Shown here piece after piece: positions 46,405 through 55,102 of a stretch of DNA of 64,000 nucleotides. The position numbers and the translations under genes were made by a program. Numbering within the stretch: the first letter of the stretch is position 1; every line of letters starts with the position of its first letter. This DNA comes from Gemmatimonadota bacterium. Lineage in GTDB: Bacteria > Latescibacterota > UBA2968. The notes below the pieces were generated by a model that had not been told where the DNA came from, searched no databases, and was given only the letters and a program-made list of their open reading frames with translations. The stretch covers positions 111,696 through 175,695 of the forward strand of contig PAXL01000034.1 in the NCBI GenBank assembly GCA_002714465.1. The letters run 5' to 3'.

Positions 46405-47229
46405 GTGTCTAAACTGGACCACCTTACCGTCTCCTTTGTAACTACAGATCTGGAGGAACACCTTATCTCACTTAGCCAAGAACAGATCGAGCAGTATCAC
46501 AAAGACGGCTATCTACTCGTCTCAGGCCTGATCCCGGAGGATGTCGTTGTGCGGGCAGAATCTGCGATGTGGCGATTGATGGATATGGATGCGGATGATC
46601 CCACCACTTGGGATCGTGTCCCATCGGACGCAGACGAGTATGTGGAAGGTCGAGGCGTCGTGACCTTCAACGGTGTCACCGACCCAGACCTCATGGCCTG
46701 TGCGTCGGAGTCCTACCTGACTGTGGTTGCCCAGCTCCTTGGAGAACCTGTCGGATCACTCCATCCTCCAGAGGCTGTCCATACCCAGAACCTGCTCCGT
46801 CGCGATGTGGCCTGGTCGCTTCCCCGTCCGCACGTCGACGGCATCCCGAAGGAACACATGCATCGGACGTTTCCAGGGCCTTACCGCATCGCGAGCCTGG
46901 TCTACCTTAGTGATACGGAGCACAGGGGAGGAAACACGTTCGCGTGGCCCAGATCGCACACCAGAATCCGGAAGCTCGCAGAATCGGACCCCGTTGCGTA
47001 CGAGCACCTCTACGATCTCAACAAGGATGTCCCTTCGCTCGACCTGGGCGAGCCGATTGAGCTTCAGCCACGACGCGGTGACATCCTCTTCTTCCAGCAT
47101 CTTTTCGGCCATAATGGCTCCGCGAACATACTCTCGAAGCCGCGGTTTATGATGCGTTACTTCTGCTCTTGCGATCGCTGCTATTCGACGTGGTCAAAGG
47201 TCGACGACTGGGGTCACTGGACGCCGTAG
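46405..47229 (+). CDS. phytanoyl-CoA-dioxygenase-like (PhyH) Fe/2OG oxygenase
   Basis: 274 residues from a GTG. Family opening LSQEQIEQYHKDGYLLVSGL; Fe ligands His143-x-Asp145 in RPHVDGIPK and His236 in HLFGHNGSAN; WPRSHTRIR is the usual GSH-type strand. The first 21 residues are atypical. A strong GGAGGA at 46452-46457 sits inside the frame, eight bases before an ATC, at the place where PhyH proteins normally begin, so the real start may be there, possibly with a non-standard start codon. The substrate is unknown. It follows the TauD-type gene by 21 bases. Confidence 0.88.
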   Translation: MSKLDHLTVSFVTTDLEEHLISLSQEQIEQYHKDGYLLVSGLIPEDVVVRAESAMWRLMDMDADDPTTWDRVPSDADEYVEGRGVVTFNGVTDPDLMACASESYLTVVAQLLGEPVGSLHPPEAVHTQNLLRRDVAWSLPRPHVDGIPKEHMHRTFPGPYRIASLVYLSDTEHRGGNTFAWPRSHTRIRKLAESDPVAYEHLYDLNKDVPSLDLGEPIELQPRRGDILFFQHLFGHNGSANILSKPRFMMRYFCSCDRCYSTWSKVDDWGHWTP

Positions 47230-47244
47230 CATCATCTCGAGTAG

Positions 47245-48207
47245 ATGTGGGCTTGTTGTCAGATGCAACGGGTCAACAAAGAGTACGCTGAACTTGACAC
47301 AGCTTGGATTCAAGGTGAAATAGCTTCAGGTAGGGATTCCCTGGTGGAAGCAGGATGGATAGACGACCGGGAGTACCAAGTGAACACGCACAAGATCAAA
47401 TACCAGATCCTGAATACACATCAGAAAAGTAGAACCAAGAACTTCCGTGACGTGGAGGCTCACGCGACCCCGGAAGAGCTGAAGCAGTTGGACTTATCGG
47501 GGTATCTTCTCAAAGAGCGAATGTTCCAGAGCGAGCATCTGGATCAGCTTCGCGAAGCAGTCGATAAGCTGTTTGAAGCTGAGGTTGACCTTGAGAAATG
47601 GGAAACTCGCGAAAGGTCTTGGGGTCCGATTCTCCGGTATCTAGAAGACAAGGATCCGGTCTTCCTTGAGCTGATTCGCTACCAACCGATCCTCTCTATT
47701 GCCAAGGCCATGATGGGCCCGATCCTGCGGCTGCGCGGACTTAGCTCGCGTATCAGCTTCCCGGGAGAAGAGATTCAGTCGGCGCCATATCACCAGCATC
47801 TGCGTGTAAATCAGATCCCCCGACCACCGTGGTTCTCCGATCCACACAGTCTTGATGCTTTGATCTATCTTGACGACTTGAACGAGGACGCGGGACTTGT
47901 CTACCTCGTCCCGGGTTCTCACGCCTGGCAGGATCGCGAGCCCCCATACCGGCAGTACGACCCGCTGGACGACGAAGTGAGTTTTGCCATACCGGCCGGA
48001 AGCGTGGTCCTAATGCACGGAAACCTGTGGCATCGGACCGGTCCGACTGTGGGCACGCGTCGGCGGATGCTGATCCTGAGCTACACACCATCTTGGTTGT
48101 GTCGGTCCCCGCACGGGACCAAGCCCGAGGACGGACTGACCGACGCGGCGCTCAAAAACGCCGATCAAGAACTTCGTGAGCTGCTCGGTGTCGAGGGGAA
48201 GACCTGA
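47245..48207 (+). CDS. PhyH-like dioxygenase with an altered metal motif (HxH)
   Basis: 320 residues. The PhyH fold is shown by LKQLDLSGYLLKERMFQSEH, SLDALIYLDDLNEDAGLVYL, VPGSHAW and LWHRTGPTVGTRRRML (distal His about 263 and the 2OG-binding Arg). At the position of the HxD pair the sequence is YHQHLRV, that is His183-x-His185. The first 45 residues have no PhyH character; a GTG at codon 46 with GGGAG upstream (VNTHKIKYQIL) may be the true start. Members lacking the Asp include halogenases (Ala/Gly there) and inactive proteins; His is unusual. Confidence 0.8.
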   Translation: MWACCQMQRVNKEYAELDTAWIQGEIASGRDSLVEAGWIDDREYQVNTHKIKYQILNTHQKSRTKNFRDVEAHATPEELKQLDLSGYLLKERMFQSEHLDQLREAVDKLFEAEVDLEKWETRERSWGPILRYLEDKDPVFLELIRYQPILSIAKAMMGPILRLRGLSSRISFPGEEIQSAPYHQHLRVNQIPRPPWFSDPHSLDALIYLDDLNEDAGLVYLVPGSHAWQDREPPYRQYDPLDDEVSFAIPAGSVVLMHGNLWHRTGPTVGTRRRMLILSYTPSWLCRSPHGTKPEDGLTDAALKNADQELRELLGVEGKT

Positions 48208-48537
48208 TCTTACGAGGTTATCACTCTCTTGACCTGCCGATCGTTCGCGGGGTTGAACGTTACCAAGATCCACGACAGTATCAGCTCCAAACAGACTTCA
48301 CGGATTCTGACTCCGGGACCCATACTGTCGCATACTCCGAGATCAAGTCGGACGGACTTCACGAGTGGACGGCACGAGCGATTTTAACTAATAAGGGATA
48401 ATACAGGGCGGTCCGAACTCTACGACCTAGCCGCCGATCCATACGAGAGCCTCAGCGGACTGGGTCCGGCCGCGGGCAGCACAGCTGCCGCAACCGTGAC
48501 GAGACTGGATTCTTGGCTCAACCAGCTCAGAAACTGA
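48207..48537 (+). pseudogene. C-terminal remnant of a sulfatase gene
   Basis: In one frame: RGYHSLDLPIVRGVE, DSGTHTVAYSEIKSDG, LHEWTARAILTNKG, then TAA. After a frameshift: SELYDLAADPYESLSGL and TRLDSWLNQL with a stop at 48537. This is the order of a sulfatase C-terminus (SLLPLLRG ... VAFSEYG..G...ARMVRTxxYK ... ELYDLxxDPYExxNL ... L..WL). The N-terminal 350 residues with the CxPxR motif are absent, so most of the gene has been deleted. The next PhyH gene starts 12 bases beyond. Confidence 0.78.
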
Positions 48538-48548
48538 AGAGGAAGCAC

Positions 48549-49418
48549 ATGCTGAAGTATCACCGCGTTCCTGATGAGGACATCCAGCACTTTGACCAGC
48601 AGGGATACCTGATCGTTCGCAACGCACTAGACGAAGAGACGGTCGAAAGACTTATTCGTGCAGGCGACAGCCTAGTCACGAGCGATTTGCGCACGAACAG
48701 ACAACTGAACCCAACAGGTCTGTATGACGGGTTCCGAAACTCCATCGCCCTACACGATGACTTCATCCCTCTGATCGATCACGAGCGGATCCTTCCGACG
48801 GTCGTCCATCTGCTCGGGGCGAACCTTCACGTCATGACATCGCATCTGATCGTCAAGCAGCCCGACTCTGAAGATGCGCCGATCTCGACACGCCTCCCAG
48901 GTTGGCACCGGGACTATGCTCAGGCTATGCACGACATGGGAAACGTGGCGATCCCACGGCTTCTTGTGAAGTGCGCCTACTACCTGACCGACCTCACGGA
49001 AAAGAACCGTGGCGTCACGATGATCGCTCCGGGGAGCCACCTGCTGACCAACCGGCCCGAGCTACACGACGGCGAGGTCGATCCCATCGGTGCTATCGAA
49101 CCCAGCCTGGCACCCGGTGACTGTCTGATCTTCGAGAACAGGCTGTTCCATGCCGGCGCAGCACACCGGGGTCCCGATCCCAGGAAAGCCATCATGATCG
49201 GCTACGGATACCGCTGGGTCGTCCCCATGGATTACGTCCGACAGGAGCAGGCCTTCATCGACAAGCTTACACCACTCCAGCGCTACCTAGTAGGCGAAGA
49301 GTTGGAGCACGTAGAGGAGTTTCAGTTCCAGGGCGGGCGCAACCCCATCGCCGAATGGTGCGACAAGCACGAGATTCCAAGGGCACGCCATCCCGCCACA
49401 CAGGCAGCGATCGCCTGA
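48549..49418 (+). CDS. PhyH-family Fe/2OG dioxygenase
   Basis: 289 residues from the ATG at 48549 (AGAGGAAG upstream). Opening VPDEDIQHFDQQGYLIVRNA; Fe ligands His120-x-Asp122 in PGWHRDYAQAM and His201 (or 206) in NRLFHAGAAHRG; CAYYLTDLTEKNRGVTMIAP and GSHL are typical of ectoine-hydroxylase-like PhyH proteins. The substrate is unknown. It is separated from its neighbours by broken genes on both sides. Confidence 0.9.
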   Translation: MLKYHRVPDEDIQHFDQQGYLIVRNALDEETVERLIRAGDSLVTSDLRTNRQLNPTGLYDGFRNSIALHDDFIPLIDHERILPTVVHLLGANLHVMTSHLIVKQPDSEDAPISTRLPGWHRDYAQAMHDMGNVAIPRLLVKCAYYLTDLTEKNRGVTMIAPGSHLLTNRPELHDGEVDPIGAIEPSLAPGDCLIFENRLFHAGAAHRGPDPRKAIMIGYGYRWVVPMDYVRQEQAFIDKLTPLQRYLVGEELEHVEEFQFQGGRNPIAEWCDKHEIPRARHPATQAAIA

Positions 49419-49430
49419 ATAAGCTACTAG

Positions 49431-49571
49431 GATCAGTCCGGGTTCAAGTGGGGCGAGAACGGCCTCGCCGAACTCGCGCCTGTCAGTGACGTCGTTGTAA
49501 TCGTTCTCAGATTTTCCACGGCAGTCAACATAACCGCCTCACTTAGCGCAACCGTATTCCCTTTCGCCTAA
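49431..49571 (+). pseudogene. fragment of a ComB-like (2-phosphosulfolactate phosphatase) gene
   Basis: A 46-codon open stretch reads SGFKWGENGLAELAPVSDVV, VIVLRFSTAVNITASL, SATVFPFA, stop. It follows the N-terminal block of ComB-family proteins (EWGExGLxxLAPxxDVVVIVDVLSFSTxVxxAxxxGATVFPF) nearly end to end, with VDVLS reduced to VLR. No continuation after the stop. ComB hydrolyses phosphosulfolactate in coenzyme M synthesis, but bacterial homologues have uncertain roles. It has no start codon of its own. Confidence 0.65.
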
Positions 49572-49665
49572 ACCGACACGACGGTCCTGGATCAGATTGA
49601 TGCCGGTTCGGTCACCAGAAAGCTCGAAGAATCCAAGTCTGCAGAAGCGCACGAGAGGAGTCACT

Positions 49666-50256
49666 ATGCTCAGAGCATTCAGCTTTGGAGCCAGCACGGC
49701 CCAAGGTACGCGAGACACAGAGGGAGGCGGATTCATCGCTCGTATCGGCAAGAGACTAGATGAGGACGGAAAGGGTGTGGCAGAAAACTTTGGGATCGGT
49801 GGACACACGACCGACGACATGCTGCCAAGGCTTCTGGAGATCCCCGTTCACGGCGCGAACGACATCGCCATCGTGACGTTGGGGATCAACGATGTACCTC
49901 GATCACCCGATCCGAAACCGCAGAAGCGAGTTCCCCTCGAACGCCACGACAAGAACATCCACCAGATCCTTGAAACCTTGCATGGTCGGTGTCGCGTCCT
50001 CTACATCACGCAGTATCCGGTCAACTACGAGCAGCGTGGATTAAACAAGCAGGTCGTCGAATCTTATGTGAACATCGGACGTCAGGTCGCTCATGAGATC
50101 GGAACGGACATCCTCGACATCCACGCGGAAATCGATCAGGCGAAATACGAATCCTACATTGACGAAGACGGCATGCACTTCAACTCCGCGGGCCACGCCT
50201 ATATCGCCAACCGCATCTGGTCACATCTCAAGCAGTCGGGTCTTTTGGAGGGATAG
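49666..50256 (+). CDS. SGNH/GDSL-type hydrolase
   Basis: 196 residues from the ATG with GAGAGGAG eight bases upstream. SGNH blocks: I FGASTAQG (GDS-like, nucleophile Ser), II GIGGHTTDDML, III LGINDV (Asn), V DEDGMHFNSAGHAY (Asp-x-x-His). No signal peptide, so a cytoplasmic esterase or lipase-like hydrolase, for example a deacetylase. The stop overlaps the next gene's GTG by one base, so the two are coupled. Confidence 0.9.
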   Translation: MLRAFSFGASTAQGTRDTEGGGFIARIGKRLDEDGKGVAENFGIGGHTTDDMLPRLLEIPVHGANDIAIVTLGINDVPRSPDPKPQKRVPLERHDKNIHQILETLHGRCRVLYITQYPVNYEQRGLNKQVVESYVNIGRQVAHEIGTDILDIHAEIDQAKYESYIDEDGMHFNSAGHAYIANRIWSHLKQSGLLEG

Positions 50257-50939
50257 TGCACAGCTCCACACTCAGATCATCTGATTTCAACATCCAGATC
50301 AACGGGCGCACTCCCTCGCTCAGCGAGTCCTTCGACACTTTTCGCCTGTCTGATCGAATAGGCATCGTCACGGACAAACCGCTCGACGGCCTGGGCGCCG
50401 CGACGCTCATTCTCTCCGGCGTAACTGCTTTCTACGACTGCTACCGTGAAATTTCGAGCGACTTCTTCGCCTATCCGGATTTCTACAATCTGCAGGTTTC
50501 CAAGCCGCTCACACAGTACGGGATGTTCGACATCTGGCCCGACCACAAAAGTTCGATGCTGCCGGGCGATCCTAACGGGAGACTCGGGTCAATCGGCAAT
50601 CGGGCCATCACGATCCTCGTCGTGCCGGAAGGCGATGCGGATGTGTGGTCACCACCGGACGATGGTGTCACTAGGGCGGTGTTGGAGAGCGTTCGGCGAT
50701 GTGTGCGGATGTGTCTAGTTTACAGCCCGGAAGGTCGTGTGGATCAACAGGAAATCGTGATTAACTGTTCGAAAGTGGACATCGAGTCCTGGGGAACTCA
50801 GATCATTGATGGCAGCGGATGGGATCAGGCTAACTCAGCCACGAAGCGATGGCGCGACGCCTGCGTGGGGGGTAATATCGAGCAGTCTTTCAGACACGTC
50901 GACCTTTCAACCGCACTCTCGATCTTGATGTCTCTGTGA
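50256..50939 (+). CDS. unknown protein coupled to the SGNH hydrolase
   Basis: 227 residues starting at a GTG that shares a base with the preceding stop. I do not recognise a family. The sequence is rich in beta strands and aromatics: FRLSDRIGIVTDKPLDGLG, ILSGVTAFYDCYREISSDFF, YPDFYNLQV, YGMFDIWPDHKSSML, RAITILVVPEGDADVWSPP. It looks globular and soluble with no signal peptide. Codon use and overlap make it a credible gene; its partner suggests the same substrate, unknown. Confidence 0.7.
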   Translation: MHSSTLRSSDFNIQINGRTPSLSESFDTFRLSDRIGIVTDKPLDGLGAATLILSGVTAFYDCYREISSDFFAYPDFYNLQVSKPLTQYGMFDIWPDHKSSMLPGDPNGRLGSIGNRAITILVVPEGDADVWSPPDDGVTRAVLESVRRCVRMCLVYSPEGRVDQQEIVINCSKVDIESWGTQIIDGSGWDQANSATKRWRDACVGGNIEQSFRHVDLSTALSILMSL

Positions 50940-51064
50940 GTGTTCGGTTTCCCTGACCTTCCTAGTATGCCTTAGCCTTGGCGAAGGCTGCTGGTTTCTC
51001 CCTGAATTTTCAGAAGGAATCCCCACACACTACTACGTGACGACCCTCGTGCTAAATCAGAGGC

Positions 51065-52033
51065 TCAGTGCCACGCAGCCTTGTCTACGACGTTAAGAAG
51101 ATCCTCACCACGCGCAAACCGGTGCGCGTTCTCGATTAGCAGATCCAACATGCGCTCTTCTACACTTCCAAAATCCTGCACGGCCACGTGCTGGGTGAGA
51201 ATCGCGTTTCGAAGCGTCCAGAGCTTGTGATCGGGCGGCAGCGGCTCGATTTCGTAGACATCGAGCCCGCAGCCCGCGATCGCACCACTCTCGACGGCAT
51301 TGGCAAGGTCATCGATCCGGGTAGTCATCCCACGGCCTATGTTAATGAAGTATGCCGATGGCTTCATCCGGGCGAACCGTTCACGATTCCACATGCCTTC
51401 CGTCGCCGGTGTATGCGGAACCGTCACGAGCACAAAGTCGGCCTGAGGCAACAGATCATCGATCGCCTCCGGAGTGTGGCGAGAGACGTAGTCAGGCGGA
51501 TCCTCCTCCCATCGTCCATCGACGCCAAGAACGGTCATACCGAACGCTGAGCAAAGTCGGGCTGCTTCCGTCCCGATGCCACCCACCCCGACGATAAGCG
51601 CGGTCGAAGCCGACAGATCTAAAGAAGGTTTCTCGGGCGCGTCTTTGTCCCACGCGGCCTGCCGCTGCGAATCGAGGTAGTAGGGAAGCCCGCGAGCCAG
51701 ACCAAGGACATACATCATGATGTGCTGCCCGATGTGGTCGCTGAAGACACCTCGCGGATTGCAGACGACGACGGGATGATCGATCAGCTCTTTATAGTAG
51801 TAGCCGGCCGGCGGAGCTGCCTGCGCACTCTGTATCCACGCGAGCTTGTTGGCTGTCTTCAAGGTGTCTAGGGGCACGACACCGTATGCGGCTTCCGCAT
51901 ACGCCAGCGCCTCCTTCGCGTCGGCATCGGCCTGTGGAGCAACGACCTCGTATTCGGGCAACTCCTCCTGCAGCCGTGGAAGCCATCTGGCACGTCTATC
52001 ATCGAACGGGGGCATCAATACGAGCCTTGGCAC
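51065..52033 (-). CDS. D-isomer-specific 2-hydroxyacid dehydrogenase
   Basis: 322 residues from a GTG at 52033 with GAAGGAGAAG upstream; the longer frame to 52126 lacks a site. NAD-binding IVGVGGIGTEAARL; catalytic Arg in NIGRGMTTRIDDL, Glu in DVYEIEPLPPDHKLW and His in ILTQHVAVQ. The family reduces 2-keto acids to D-2-hydroxyacids (glyoxylate/hydroxypyruvate reductases and relatives). The specific substrate is unknown. It stands alone on the minus strand. Confidence 0.95.
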   Translation of the reverse strand: MPRLVLMPPFDDRRARWLPRLQEELPEYEVVAPQADADAKEALAYAEAAYGVVPLDTLKTANKLAWIQSAQAAPPAGYYYKELIDHPVVVCNPRGVFSDHIGQHIMMYVLGLARGLPYYLDSQRQAAWDKDAPEKPSLDLSASTALIVGVGGIGTEAARLCSAFGMTVLGVDGRWEEDPPDYVSRHTPEAIDDLLPQADFVLVTVPHTPATEGMWNRERFARMKPSAYFINIGRGMTTRIDDLANAVESGAIAGCGLDVYEIEPLPPDHKLWTLRNAILTQHVAVQDFGSVEERMLDLLIENAHRFARGEDLLNVVDKAAWH

Positions 52034-52220
52034 GTCATCTTCTCCTTCATCCGGATGCGGTTTGGCTGGTCGTAACTGCGAAGGGCCGATCGCACGAGGA
52101 TCTTCATCAACCCTCGAACAAACCAATATAGAGACGGAGCCCCTATGGTCACCTAAACGAAAGGCCGCGAGCCAGACAGATTGTCAAACCACAGAGGATA
52201 AGGATTTCGAGGTAGAAAAA

Positions 52221-52763
52221 CTACTCGGCTGGATAGGAACGGTTGTTGCGCAGTAGGATGTCTTTCAGCCTGCTACGAGCTCGGAAAAGCCGGGACTTTA
52301 CGGTCCCAGTTGAGCAGGACAGGACGGAAGCCACTTCGTCATACGAGAGATCGTCAATTTCCCTCAGAACAATCACCTGCCGCCACAGATCCGGAAGCTC
52401 TTGGAGGGCCCGGCTCAGAATCTCCTCCGCCTCCTTGGCCTCAAGCGAGGCTTCAGTACGAAAGGGACCCGGTGTTCGGTCGAACATTTCCTCGATTATA
52501 TCTTCGCGGCGGCGAGACATCGAGATCCGCCAATCCTTCCAACGGTTGACGGCGACACGATACAGCCAGGTGTAAAACTGTGAATCGCCGCGAAAATTGC
52601 GGATCGACTGGTGTGCCTTGATGCTCACATCCTGCAGCAAATCTTCGGCGACGTCCCGGTCGCCTGTCAGGCCGAATAGAGTCGAGTAGATGCGGTCACG
52701 ATACTCGGCCAGCAAAGTGGAAAAAGCGCGATCGTCGCCCTGGATAGCTCGCTGGACGAGCAC
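52221..52763 (-). CDS. ECF-type RNA polymerase sigma factor
   Basis: 180 residues. Region 2 (AIQGDDRAFSTLLAEYRDRI, GDRDVAEDLLQDVSIKAHQS, TWLYRVAVNRWKDW) and region 4 (LPDLWRQVIVLREIDDLSYD, EVASVLSCSTGTVKSRLFRA) are clear; no region 3. No ATG is available; a GTG at 52763 is the best start but the upstream frame stays open (PESFSNA), so the N-terminus is uncertain. No zf-HC2 anti-sigma factor lies beside it. Confidence 0.93.
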   Translation of the reverse strand: MLVQRAIQGDDRAFSTLLAEYRDRIYSTLFGLTGDRDVAEDLLQDVSIKAHQSIRNFRGDSQFYTWLYRVAVNRWKDWRISMSRRREDIIEEMFDRTPGPFRTEASLEAKEAEEILSRALQELPDLWRQVIVLREIDDLSYDEVASVLSCSTGTVKSRLFRARSRLKDILLRNNRSYPAE

Positions 52764-52925
52764 GGCGTTCGAGAATGATTCGGGAATCAGGGACAGGGCA
52801 TTGGGGGGGATTCTGCGACGGACAAGCGAGCCTCAAGGCAAGATAGTAAATGCTTACTTACATCGACAAGGTTATGGATTGTCCACGTGCTGTCAAGCAG
52901 TGAAACTGAGGTCAGGGTACATAGA

Positions 52926-52958
52926 AGGGGCGCCATCTCCCCCTGAGATAGCGCCCCT
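52926..52958 (-). terminator. hairpin downstream of the cold-shock gene
   Basis: A 14-bp stem with one mismatch (52926-52939 with 52945-52958), loop CCCCT. GC-rich and stable, but without a clear T-run on the minus strand (CTTCTATG follows), so termination is less certain. Confidence 0.5.
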
Positions 52959-52988
52959 CACGTCTGAAATGTGCGCGGCGTAAGAGAC

Positions 52989-53192
52989 CTAGCCGAGCTT
53001 CATCACGTTCGCGGCCTGGAGTCCCTTCGGACCCTCCTGGACTTCGAACGTTACCGATTCACCCTCGGCTAGTGTCTTGAAGCCCTCGCCCTCGATCGCC
53101 GAGAAATGCACGAAAACGTCTTCACCACCGTCTTGCTCAATGAAACCAAAGCCTTTGGAATCGTTAAACCACTTCACTTTACCTTCTGGCAA
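52989..53192 (-). CDS. cold-shock domain protein (CspA family)
   Basis: 67 residues from a TTG with GAGAGAGG upstream. [20 protein letters not shown] contains RNP1 (KGFGFI), and DVFVHFSAI contains RNP2. A standard single OB-fold nucleic-acid chaperone. A long AT-rich leader (53193-53390) lies upstream, as is common for csp mRNAs. Confidence 0.97.
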   Translation of the reverse strand: MPEGKVKWFNDSKGFGFIEQDGGEDVFVHFSAIEGEGFKTLAEGESVTFEVQEGPKGLQAANVMKLG

Positions 53193-53769
53193 CTAGCTTC
53201 ACCACCTCTCTCAAACGTAGAATCCGTGCAAATCATCGAGAGCTGAAACAGGCGTGGCCGCTTACGCAGTCCTTTGCCGTGTCCTAACGATTCTGATCAA
53301 TTGCACACGGGGGGATAGGAATACTTCTATTTCAAAAAAGATTATCTACTTCGCATCAAGCCGTCAACACAATTCGACAGGGATATCTGAAACCGACAAT
53401 GTCACAAAATAACTCGACCCCTACTCAACCCGGGCCAGAACGAATACCGAGCGTGCGCCTGGAGTTGGAACGCGGGGAAGACGCGCGAGGAACGCCTCTT
53501 AAACGGGTAAATAATCTTCGGAAGGATGCACACCGACCACCGGGTTACAAACCAGCTCGCACCGTTTCACGCCCACCCCAACCTCGCTCATCATTCGGAG
53601 CAATGCGTAATGGCCTTCCTGGACAGGATAACAATGGAGAAGGTCCGTAAGCTCTCGAAGCACGCAGGCGCTGTCTGGCAATTCGAAGACTTAACAGATA
53701 TCTTTGCGAGTACAATTCGTTGCTCTGTCTTAACAAGTACGCTGCATTCATGCAACAATGGAGAAGCAC
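53193..53769. other. 577-base gap between csp and a PhyH gene
   Basis: The left part is AT-rich and probably holds the csp leader and promoter. In the right part one plus-strand frame (from 53526) reads VTNQLAPFHAHPN, then HHSEQCVMAFLDRITME, faintly like a cupin (HxHxxEQ...V..G.ITM), but no supported gene was found. A second open frame from 53399 has unlikely composition. Confidence 0.35.
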
Positions 53770-54564
53770 ATGCCAAGTCTGACCCCTGATCAGATCTGTT
53801 CATACGAGACCGCGGGTTTCCTGATCGTTCGCGAGGCATTCCGGCAGGTCGACGTTGATCGCATCCTCGAGTTCGCCAAAACCGATCCGGTCCTGGAATC
53901 CGACACCAAGTTCAACCAGAACTACGACAAAGATGGCATCGAAACGAAACTCGTTTACCGTGGTGGTCTGTCTGATGACATCTACAGCGCCTACGGTCAA
54001 AGTGAGCGAATCATCTCGCCCTGCCAGGACCTTTATGGCGAGGGTATACGTCACTTCTACCACTTGAACATGCAGAAGGAGCCGAACACGGGCGGCTGGC
54101 AATATCACCAGGACTACGGGTATCACTACGAGGAGTTCCTCTACCCAAAATTCATCAGCGTGATGGTGGCCCTGAATCCAGCGACTCGAGACAACGGCTG
54201 TCTGAGAGTCGTGCCCGGGTCACATAAGCTAGGTCGTCTCGAGCACCGACAGTCGGGATCTCAGCTGATCACAGATCCCGAGAGACTCGCCTTCGTTCTG
54301 GAGGAGATGGATGAGGCCTACTGCGAGCTGAGCGCGGGTGACGCCCTCTTCTTTGACGGTAACATTCTTCACGCCTCTGGACCCAACCTCAGCGACACGC
54401 CGAGATGGTCAATGATCTACGCTTACGTCCCCGCCTCGAACACCTGCGTCCTCGACGAGACCCCGAAAGACCTGAGCGAGGAGCCGATCGAGCCGCTCGA
54501 CGACGACGCGGTGGCTGCAATCGCTGCGCTTCACTGGCAGACGATCCAATCCGCCCTTGCCTAA
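53770..54564 (+). CDS. PhyH-family Fe/2OG dioxygenase
   Basis: 264 residues from the ATG at 53770 (GGAGAAG upstream; an ATG four codons earlier is the alternative). Opening LTPDQICSYETAGFLIVREA; Fe ligands His113-x-Asp115 in WQYHQDYGYHY and His201 in NILHASGPN; VVPGSHKLGR and RWSMIYAYVPASN are family blocks. It is closest in form to ectoine/proline-hydroxylase-like PhyH proteins. Unknown substrate. Confidence 0.9.
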   Translation: MPSLTPDQICSYETAGFLIVREAFRQVDVDRILEFAKTDPVLESDTKFNQNYDKDGIETKLVYRGGLSDDIYSAYGQSERIISPCQDLYGEGIRHFYHLNMQKEPNTGGWQYHQDYGYHYEEFLYPKFISVMVALNPATRDNGCLRVVPGSHKLGRLEHRQSGSQLITDPERLAFVLEEMDEAYCELSAGDALFFDGNILHASGPNLSDTPRWSMIYAYVPASNTCVLDETPKDLSEEPIEPLDDDAVAAIAALHWQTIQSALA

Positions 54565-55102
54565 TAGCTCGGGTGCCGATCAATGCACTGGTGTTCCCAT
54601 TTCGCAGAGGATCCAGTTCACGGTCTTCAACCGCACGGACAGTGTCAGAAAGCTCGGGGAGGACTTCTGGTAGGGAATCGCCAGCGGTGCGGAGACCGAG
54701 GAGACGACAATGGAAACCGCAAATCGAGAATCGCAGGAGAAAGGCAGCACAGGACGAGACAGTCGCTTCACCCATCTCGACGCCACCTAAACGATACCAG
54801 CGTCAACATCGGGAATCACGATATTGTTTTGTTCGACTAGCGCATACATTACCCCTGACTCCCGATTTAGAAAGCTAAGGCGACCATCAGGCAGCGGAGC
54901 CACCGGAATACTCGCGACAAACGCTGCCTAAAGGCGAGGCGTCACGTACCGCCGGTCGATGCGTTGCCCCTTGAGAGCGAGGCTTTAGGTCCAGGGACTG
55001 ACATCCCTGGCTATTCACTTTCGCCCCTTTGGGACTAGATCATCTGCCTCCCCACCATAGCTTTAGCGACGACGGGTGGTTCGCACACTTTTGAGGTCTT
55101 GA
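54565..55102. other. 538-base gap before the first sulfatase
   Basis: No supported gene. A 7-bp hairpin (54991-54997 with 55004-55010) is the only clear structure. Several open frames on both strands overlap each other and show Arg/Ser-rich, non-protein composition. Confidence 0.4.

Noticed and set aside
53399..53650. 83-codon plus-strand frame upstream of a PhyH gene
   Set aside because: Composition rich in Pro/Arg/Gly, no ribosome binding site and overlap with other open frames; not supported as a gene.
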